Shown here one piece after another: positions 57,663-64,000 of a DNA stretch of 64,000 bases (position 1 is its first letter; each line of letters begins with the position of its first letter). Source of the DNA: Deltaproteobacteria bacterium (GTDB lineage: Bacteria; Desulfobacterota; Binatia; UBA1149; CAITLU01); contig JACRCR010000160.1 of the NCBI GenBank assembly GCA_016218925.1, positions 25,718 to 89,717 on the forward strand, in the 5' to 3' direction. The notes beneath the pieces were generated by a model. It searched no databases and was not told where the DNA came from. It was given only the letters and a program-made list of their open reading frames with translations. Both the position numbers and the translations under genes were made by a program.

Positions 57663-58472
57663 ATGGCAAGAATCGCGGTATTGGCGTATGGGACGAGCGC
57701 GTATGCGCTGTTTCTCGGGACGTTTCTTTACCTGATCGGTTTCGTCGGGAACCTCGTAGTGCCCAAGTCCATCGACTCCGGCGCCGGCGCAGGCACGCTC
57801 GCCGCGTGGATCGTCGACGCCGGATTGCTGGGTCTGTTTGCTCTGCAGCACAGCGTGATGGCGCGTCCGGGCTTCAAGCGACGGTGGCTGCGCATCATTC
57901 CGATTGCCATCGAGCGAAGTACCTTCGTACTGCTCACCAATGTCATCCTCTGGTTGCTGTTCTGGCAGTGGCGGCCGATCGCGACGACCTTGTGGCAAGT
58001 ACCGGGCGGCTTGGGGACAGCAGCCGTCCAGTCGATCTTCGTCGTTGCCTGGATCGTCGTCCTGCTCGGCACATTCATGACGAACCATTTCGAATTGTTC
58101 GGACTGCGACAGGTCTGGCTCCATTTCCGGGGAACCCCGTACGCGCCCATCGCGTTCACCACGCGCGGGTTCTATCGCTACGTCAGGCATCCGCTCATGG
58201 TCGGGTTCCTGCTCGCGTTCTGGGCAACACCCCGGATGACGGCTGGCCACTTGATGTTCGCGTTCACGATGACCGCGTATGTTCTGTTCGGCATCCGCCT
58301 GGAAGAGCGCGATCTCGCCAAGGTCCTCGGGAAGTCGTACGAAGCCTATCGAGCTTCGACCCCGGCTCTTCTTCCGCGCGGTCGATCGACGCGCGACGGT
58401 GCTCGAAGACCGCGTTCGAGTCGTCAACGACACGGCCGCATCCGGACCGAGCCGGTCGGACGAGGAATCTAG
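57663..58472 (+). CDS. mddA: Methanethiol S-methyltransferase (MddA)-like / isoprenylcysteine carboxyl methyltransferase-type membrane methyltransferase
   Basis: FLYLIGFVGNLVVPKSIDSG, LLGLFALQHSVMARPGFKR, NHFELFGLRQVWLHFRG, RYVRHPLMVGFLLAFWATP; GGAGG RBS; 11 nt after selD. Confidence 0.75.
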   Translation: MARIAVLAYGTSAYALFLGTFLYLIGFVGNLVVPKSIDSGAGAGTLAAWIVDAGLLGLFALQHSVMARPGFKRRWLRIIPIAIERSTFVLLTNVILWLLFWQWRPIATTLWQVPGGLGTAAVQSIFVVAWIVVLLGTFMTNHFELFGLRQVWLHFRGTPYAPIAFTTRGFYRYVRHPLMVGFLLAFWATPRMTAGHLMFAFTMTAYVLFGIRLEERDLAKVLGKSYEAYRASTPALLPRGRSTRDGARRPRSSRQRHGRIRTEPVGRGI

Positions 58473-60511
58473 CTCCACATCGCACGTAGCCGGGCGCCGA
58501 CGTCCACCCGCACGCTGCCTCGAGCAGTACCCGAACGATCCACGTCTCGGTTGCCGCAATGCGTGCGCCGTTCGAAGCGGTCGAGGATCGAATCCGGGAT
58601 GAAGCGTGTGCGCGGCGCGTAGACGTGGCGATCACCGTAGCGGTGCTGCTCGCGGGTGAAGAAACGCTGCGGGTGGATCAGGTACAGGTGATCGCGCGCG
58701 CGGGTCATCGCGACGTAGAGCAGGCGCCGCTCTTCCTCTATCTGGTCGCGGCTTCCGGTCGACATGTCGGATGGAATGCAGCCGTCGACGGCGTTGAGCA
58801 GGTAGACGACATCCCATTCCCTGCCCTTGGCCGAGTGGATCGTCGAGAGGATCAGGTAGTCCTCATCCAGGTGCGGAGACCCCGCCTCGTCTCCGCTCGC
58901 GCTCGGCGGGTCCAGTGTCAGCTCGGTCAGAAAGCGCTCGCGCGACGGATAGCCGGCTGCAATCTGTTCGAGCTGATCGAGGTCGCCGCCGCGCGCGTGC
59001 GCCGCATCGTAAAGCCGCTCGAGGTGCGGCTGATACCACTCGCGCACGGCGCCCATCTGTCCGTGCCACGTAGCGGCTCGGTGCAAGCCGGTGAGCAGGT
59101 TGCAGAGCGAGGGCCACTCTTCGGCCGCGGCCGGCGGGGCGCGGAATCCGTGCAGCGCGCCGAAGTCGAAACCCTGCGCGTCCAGCACCGCGATCGCGCG
59201 CCGCGCGTTACCCGGCCCCATGCCGGGCAGCAACTGCAACACACGAAACGCCGCGAGCGAGTCGTGAGGGTTCTCGACCCAGCGCAGGATGCACAGCAGA
59301 TCCTTGACGTGCGCGGCTTCGAGGAACTTGAGGCCGCCGTACTTGATGAAAGGGATGTTGCGTCTCGCCAGCTCTACTTCGAGCTGATCGCTGTGGTGCG
59401 CGGTTCTGAAAAGGACCGCCTGCCGCTGTAGCGCTATGCCGGCCTCGCGATGCTCGAGGATCCGTTCGACGACGTAGTCGACCTGTGCTGTCTCGTCCTC
59501 TGCGGTGACCAGTATCGGCCGTTGCTGTGATCCCCTGGTCGAGAACAGGTTCTTCGCGAAACGCTCGCTCGCCAGTGCGATCACCGCGTTGCAGGCGTCG
59601 AGGATCGGCACCGACGAGCGGTAGTTCTGCTCGAGCGTGATCACCGTGGCGGGCGGAACGAAGCGGCTGGGGAAGTCCAGGATGTTGCGCACCGTCGCGG
59701 CGCGAAACGAGAAGATCGACTGGGCATCGTCGCCGACTACGGTCAGTCCCAGCCCATCGGGCCGCAGGCCGAGCAATACCGCGGCCTGCAGCGCGTTGGT
59801 GTCCTGATACTCGTCGACCAGCACGTGGTCGAAGCGTTCCCGTACCGCCTCGGCCAGCGCCGGTTCTTCCATCATCTGGTGCCAGTAGAGCAGCAGGTCG
59901 TCGTAGTCGAGCACGTTGCGCGTCTGCTTGGCCTCGACGTAGGCGCGAAACAACGCGCGAAGCTCATCGCTCCACGACTGGCACCACGGGAAGGCTGCGG
60001 CCAGCACTTGTTCCACCGAGCTCTGCGCGTTGACCGCGTGTGAGTAGATGGCCAGGCAGGTCGCCTTTTTCGGAAAGCGTCGCGTCTTGCGCGAGAGCCC
60101 CAGCTCGTCGCGCAGCAGGTTGATCAGATCCTCCGCGTCGGGGCGGTCCAGCACGGTGAACGACGGTGCCAGGCCCACCGACTCGGCGTGCAGCCGCAGC
60201 AGGCGGTTGGCGATGCTGTGAAACGTTCCCGCCCAGCGCAGCGGTTGCGTGCGTGTCTGCGCGCAGATGCGCTGTGCGCGACGGGTCATCTCCTGCGCCG
60301 CGCGCCTGGTGAACGTCAGCAGCAGGACCCTGTCCGGGTCGGCCCCAGCGGCGATCAAGTGCGCGACCCGATGTGCCAGCGTCTTGGTCTTTCCGGCTCC
60401 GGCGCCGGCGATGATCAGCAGCGGCGGTGCGGCGGTGGCGCTGCCGTGCTCGACCGCGGCGCGCTGCGCCGGGTTCAGTTCCTCTACCAGCCTGCTCGGT
60501 TCCACCGCCAC
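58469..60511 (-). CDS. UvrD/Rep-family ATP-dependent DNA helicase
   Basis: LIIAGAGAGKTKTLAHRVAHL; VLVDEYQDTNALQ; VVGDDAQSIFSFRAA; STIHSAKGREWDVVYL; RRLLYVAMTRARDHLYL. Confidence 0.95.
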   Translation of the reverse strand: MAVEPSRLVEELNPAQRAAVEHGSATAAPPLLIIAGAGAGKTKTLAHRVAHLIAAGADPDRVLLLTFTRRAAQEMTRRAQRICAQTRTQPLRWAGTFHSIANRLLRLHAESVGLAPSFTVLDRPDAEDLINLLRDELGLSRKTRRFPKKATCLAIYSHAVNAQSSVEQVLAAAFPWCQSWSDELRALFRAYVEAKQTRNVLDYDDLLLYWHQMMEEPALAEAVRERFDHVLVDEYQDTNALQAAVLLGLRPDGLGLTVVGDDAQSIFSFRAATVRNILDFPSRFVPPATVITLEQNYRSSVPILDACNAVIALASERFAKNLFSTRGSQQRPILVTAEDETAQVDYVVERILEHREAGIALQRQAVLFRTAHHSDQLEVELARRNIPFIKYGGLKFLEAAHVKDLLCILRWVENPHDSLAAFRVLQLLPGMGPGNARRAIAVLDAQGFDFGALHGFRAPPAAAEEWPSLCNLLTGLHRAATWHGQMGAVREWYQPHLERLYDAAHARGGDLDQLEQIAAGYPSRERFLTELTLDPPSASGDEAGSPHLDEDYLILSTIHSAKGREWDVVYLLNAVDGCIPSDMSTGSRDQIEEERRLLYVAMTRARDHLYLIHPQRFFTREQHRYGDRHVYAPRTRFIPDSILDRFERRTHCGNRDVDRSGTARGSVRVDVGARLRAMWS

Positions 60512-60829
60512 TCCCGGTCTCCTGTGCGCGCCTGTGCCGTGCGATCCGAAACGCGAGGGTGCACCGTACCATCGGCGAAGGAATGGCGAAAGTCAGAGGC
60601 GAAAGCGCCCGGCGGCGATCGCGACGAGCGCCGGCTGGCGAGCCGCCAGCCCCGCAAAACCGGCCTTTATCATGTCGATGCGTGCCGAGTGCCACTTTCT
60701 CCCATCCGACCGTTCGGTAGACTCGGCGCCCAACGGAATAACAAGACTATCGACAGCCGATGACGCGCGGCGTTTCGCAGCGGCAGCGGGCGAGGTCGAG
60801 TGACACGAGTGACACGGAGGAGCGCACAA

Positions 60830-63595
60830 ATGACGCAGACCAAGGGCAAGTGGGCCGACGCGTATCGAGGCAAGTGGACCTGGGACAAGGTGACTTGGGG
60901 CAGCCACTCGGTCGACTGCTACCCGGGCGGTTGTTCGTGGCACGTCTACACCAAGGACGGCAGGATCGTCCGCGAAGAACAGGCGGCAGTGCTTCCGCCG
61001 ATCGAAGCCGGCATCCCCGACATGAACCCGATGGGCTGCCAGAAGGGTGCATCGTGGAGTCACTGCCACTACTCGCCCGACCGCATCACCCAGCCGATGA
61101 AGCGCGTGGGCGAGCGCGGTGAAGGCAAGTTCGAGCCCGTCTCATGGGACGACGCACTGACCGACATCGCCGACTCGATGCTCGATGCGATCGCCGACCA
61201 GGGCGGCGAATCGATCCTGACGCTGCTCACTCCCGAAGTCGGAGCGATCCCGGCACGCATGTTCGCGTACCTGCTCGGCACCGCATCTACCGACGGCAAC
61301 GCCGAGTTCCAGGATTTCAGCCCCGGTTGGCACATCACCTGGGGCCTGTTCAATCCGACCTCGACGATGGACGACTGGTTCCTGGCCGAGCTCACGCTGA
61401 TCTGGCACGCCAATCCCGTCTACACCAACATTCACTGGTACCACTACCTGGCCGAGTCCCGCTACAACGGCGGCGAAGTGGTGACGATCGCGCCCGATTT
61501 CAGTCCTTCGGCGATTCACGCCGACCACCACCAGCCCATTCGCATCGGCACCGACGCGGCGCTGGCACTGGCGATGTGCAAGGTGATCATCGATGCCGGG
61601 CTCTACAAGAAGCAGTTCGTGCAGGAGCAGACCGACCTGCCGTTGCTGATCCGTACCGACAATGGGCGTTTCCTGCGCGGTAGCGACGTGTACGAAGGCG
61701 ACCGCGAAGACCAGTTCTTCTGGTGGGATCGCCTGACCAACCTGCTCACTCCGGCGCCGCGCCACACGCTGGCTACGACCGGCGTCGACCCGGTGCTCGA
61801 CGGAACTTACAAAGTCACGCTGCTCGACGGCACGACCGTCGAAGTAGAGCCGGTGTTCGCGAAGTTGCAGCGGCACCTCGAGGACTACACGCCGGAAAAA
61901 GCCGGCAAGATCTGCCAGATCCATCCCGACAACATTCGCAGCCTGGCGCGCAAGGTCGCCACCCACCGCACCAAGATCTTCATCGGCTGGAACTCTGGCA
62001 AGTACTACCACGGCGATCTGATGGAGCGCGCAATGGCTCTGCTGCTCGGGCTCACCGGCAACTGGGGCAAGAAGGGCACCGGCACGCGTTCGTGGGCCAT
62101 CATGGCGATGGACGGCGGATCGTTCATGCACCGCAAGGCGGGTCCGGGACAGGAAGAGGCGCAGAAGCTGATCGGTCAGATGATCGCGATGCGCCGCATG
62201 GTCACGGCCGAAGATCCGTCGATGACGTCGGAGATGGCCCAGAACCGCGGTGCGGAAATGGCCGGTGAGATGGGCGGCTTCGGCAACACGATCCCGCCCG
62301 CGTTCCTGTGGTACTACCAGTACGGTTACAAGGAGCGCTGGGACGATCCCGAGAATCACGACCCGTCGATGAAGAAGACCTTCGGCGAGTACATGAACGA
62401 AGCTGTCGACAAAGGGTGGTGGAATGCTGCTGCCACCGGCGTCTACAAGACCGTCGAGCCGCGTGTGCTGTTCGAGTCCGGCGGCAACATGCTGCGCCGC
62501 CAGCGCGGCGGGCAGAAAATCCTGCTCGAGGGCCTGTGGCCGAAACTGAAGATGATCGTCTCGGTGGATTACCGCATCACGACCACCGGGCTCTATTCCG
62601 ACTACATCCTGCCGGCCGCGCAGCACTACGAGAAGCTCGGCACCAGCATGCCGTCGGTCCATCATCTGAACTACGTGCTGTGCGATCGCGCCACGCCTCC
62701 GGCCGGCGATTCGCTGGCCGACGTCGAGATCGGCACGCGGCTGGTCGAGAAGATCGAGCAGCGCGCCGCGGCACGTGGCGTGAAAGGCTTCACCGACCGC
62801 AACGGCAACTACCGCAGCTTCGAGGGACTGATGGCGCGTGCCACGTTGGGCGGCGCGATTCGTGACGAGGAGAAGCGCTTCGCGGAGATCGTCAAGGACA
62901 ACGTGGTCTACGGGATTCTTCCCAAAGGCACGACGCTCGAGAAGTTGCGCGAGAAGGGCTCGGTTCGCTTCGAGGGCTGGGGCATGGTCGGACACGGTGT
63001 GTCGCAAGGGTCCACGATCAAGCCCGACGAGGTTCACAACCCGCTGCGCTGGCACACCGAAGACAAGGTCCCGTACGACACGCTGGTGCGCCGCGCGCAG
63101 TTCTACATCGATCACGAGTGGTTCCTGGAGGCCGGCGAAGAACTCGCCACCCACAAGGAGCCGCCTCCGCAGGGCGGGAAGGGCCGTCGCTTCGAGATGA
63201 CCAGCGGCCACAACCGCTGGAGCATCCACTCGATGAACATGACCAACAACGTGATCCTGAACACCCACCGCGGCGAGCCGTTCGTGTTCATCAACGACAA
63301 GGACGCCGCCAGTCTGGGCATCGAGAACGGCGAGAAAATCAAGCTGGTGAACAACGTCGGCGAGTCGATCCTGGCCGCCAAGGTTACGCCGTCGTGCCGC
63401 CCCGGTCAGGTGATTCTCTACAACGGTTTCGAACCGTATATGCACGAGAACTGGTACGGCAACGCGGAACTGGAGCCCGGCCACATCAAGCACCTGGGCC
63501 TGGTCGGCAACTACGGACAACTCAAGTACCGGTTGTTCTCGTGGCAGCCCATCCCCGCCGACCGCGCCGTGCGTGTCGACGTCCAGAAGATCTGA
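60830..63595 (+). CDS. Type II molybdopterin oxidoreductase alpha subunit (NarG/EbdA/DdhA-like)
   Basis: ORF 60800..63595, start ATG 60830 after acggagg; HSVDCYPGGCSWHVYTKDGRIV...MGCQKGASWS FS0-type motif; molybdopterin-binding region; C-terminal dinucleotide-binding domain. Confidence 0.9.
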   Translation: MTQTKGKWADAYRGKWTWDKVTWGSHSVDCYPGGCSWHVYTKDGRIVREEQAAVLPPIEAGIPDMNPMGCQKGASWSHCHYSPDRITQPMKRVGERGEGKFEPVSWDDALTDIADSMLDAIADQGGESILTLLTPEVGAIPARMFAYLLGTASTDGNAEFQDFSPGWHITWGLFNPTSTMDDWFLAELTLIWHANPVYTNIHWYHYLAESRYNGGEVVTIAPDFSPSAIHADHHQPIRIGTDAALALAMCKVIIDAGLYKKQFVQEQTDLPLLIRTDNGRFLRGSDVYEGDREDQFFWWDRLTNLLTPAPRHTLATTGVDPVLDGTYKVTLLDGTTVEVEPVFAKLQRHLEDYTPEKAGKICQIHPDNIRSLARKVATHRTKIFIGWNSGKYYHGDLMERAMALLLGLTGNWGKKGTGTRSWAIMAMDGGSFMHRKAGPGQEEAQKLIGQMIAMRRMVTAEDPSMTSEMAQNRGAEMAGEMGGFGNTIPPAFLWYYQYGYKERWDDPENHDPSMKKTFGEYMNEAVDKGWWNAAATGVYKTVEPRVLFESGGNMLRRQRGGQKILLEGLWPKLKMIVSVDYRITTTGLYSDYILPAAQHYEKLGTSMPSVHHLNYVLCDRATPPAGDSLADVEIGTRLVEKIEQRAAARGVKGFTDRNGNYRSFEGLMARATLGGAIRDEEKRFAEIVKDNVVYGILPKGTTLEKLREKGSVRFEGWGMVGHGVSQGSTIKPDEVHNPLRWHTEDKVPYDTLVRRAQFYIDHEWFLEAGEELATHKEPPPQGGKGRRFEMTSGHNRWSIHSMNMTNNVILNTHRGEPFVFINDKDAASLGIENGEKIKLVNNVGESILAAKVTPSCRPGQVILYNGFEPYMHENWYGNAELEPGHIKHLGLVGNYGQLKYRLFSWQPIPADRAVRVDVQKI

Positions 63596-63622
63596 CGCCA
63601 GGAAACAGAGGAAGACGACGTC

Positions 63623-64000
63623 ATGGGAACCATTACCAAATCGAAGCGCCAACTGGCTTGGGTGTTCGACCTCAACAAGTGCATCGGCTGCCAGACCTGC
63701 TCGGTCGCCTGCAAGGTGCTGTGGCCCCAGGAGGACCCCGGCACCGAGCAGCAATGGTGGATGACGGTGAACACCCAGCCGGGCCGCGGCACTCCGCGCG
63801 ACTGGGAGACGATGGGCGGCGGCTACGACGCCGATGGCAAGTTGCAGCTCGGGCACATTGCCACCGACGAAGAGATCGGCGGCGGCTGGAACTTCAACTA
63901 CGACGAAGTGCTGCGCGGCGGCGGCGGGCGCTCCAAGCACCTTCACAAGATCTCGGGGAGCAAGACCTGGGGCATGAACTGGGACGAGGACGAAGGCGGC
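63623..64000 (+). CDS. Iron-sulfur beta subunit of the molybdoenzyme (3' truncated by window)
   Basis: ATG 63623: MGTITKSKRQLAWVFDLNKCIGCQTCSVACKVLWPQEDPGTEQQWWMTVNTQPG, NarH/EbdB-type N-terminus; open to window end. Confidence 0.92.
   Translation, partial: MGTITKSKRQLAWVFDLNKCIGCQTCSVACKVLWPQEDPGTEQQWWMTVNTQPGRGTPRDWETMGGGYDADGKLQLGHIATDEEIGGGWNFNYDEVLRGGGGRSKHLHKISGSKTWGMNWDEDEGG

Noticed and set aside
58469-58472. 4-nt convergent overlap of the mddA-like and uvrD-like genes as an antitermination or antisense device
   Set aside because: Simple CTAG stop-codon overlap; genome compactness is a sufficient explanation
60830-63595. Molybdoenzyme as Sec-containing formate dehydrogenase linked to selD
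   Set aside because: No in-frame TGA, and the motifs fit type II (NarG/Ebd-like) rather than formate dehydrogenase
61142-63946. 934-aa antisense ORF opposite the molybdoenzyme
   Set aside because: No domain signature; the plus strand is an unambiguous molybdopterin oxidoreductase and beta subunit

Overview
High-GC bacterial chromosome window of 64 kb, densely coded. I found no rRNA, tRNA, CRISPR array or transposase. The lineage cannot be fixed from sequence alone; the gene content would fit a Binatota-, Desulfobacterota- or Myxococcota-like organism (guess). Main blocks: (1) acyl-CoA / beta-oxidation-type operons at 8.4-15.6 kb, plus acyl-CoA dehydrogenase and acetoacetate-decarboxylase-like genes at 25.3-27.3 kb; (2) a LolA-like protein, two FtsX permeases, an ABC ATPase and a beta-barrel-like protein at 19.8-25.3 kb; (3) two PAS histidine kinases with a solitary NMT1-like binding protein at 27.3-33.4 kb; (4) a glycyl radical enzyme operon (GRE, radical SAM activase, PNPOx-like flavoprotein, anaerobic sulfatase maturase) facing a Tat-type Cys sulfatase at 35.7-43.9 kb; (5) a giant secreted Cys-rich repeat protein with an exact 153-nt period at 44.3-48.8 kb; (6) a secreted protein carrying FNPQPEPPG at both mature ends at 51.7 kb; (7) a LysR / TSUP transporter / SelD / MddA-like cluster at 54.8-58.5 kb, in which selD reads through an in-frame TGA (selenocysteine) with a SECIS-like hairpin, so the supplied ORF track splits the gene; (8) a type II (NarG/Ebd-like) molybdoenzyme alpha subunit and the start of its FeS beta subunit at 60.8-64 kb. 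The strongest overlooked items are the Sec-containing selD in its possible selenium/sulfur cassette and the GRE/anSME/sulfatase locus.
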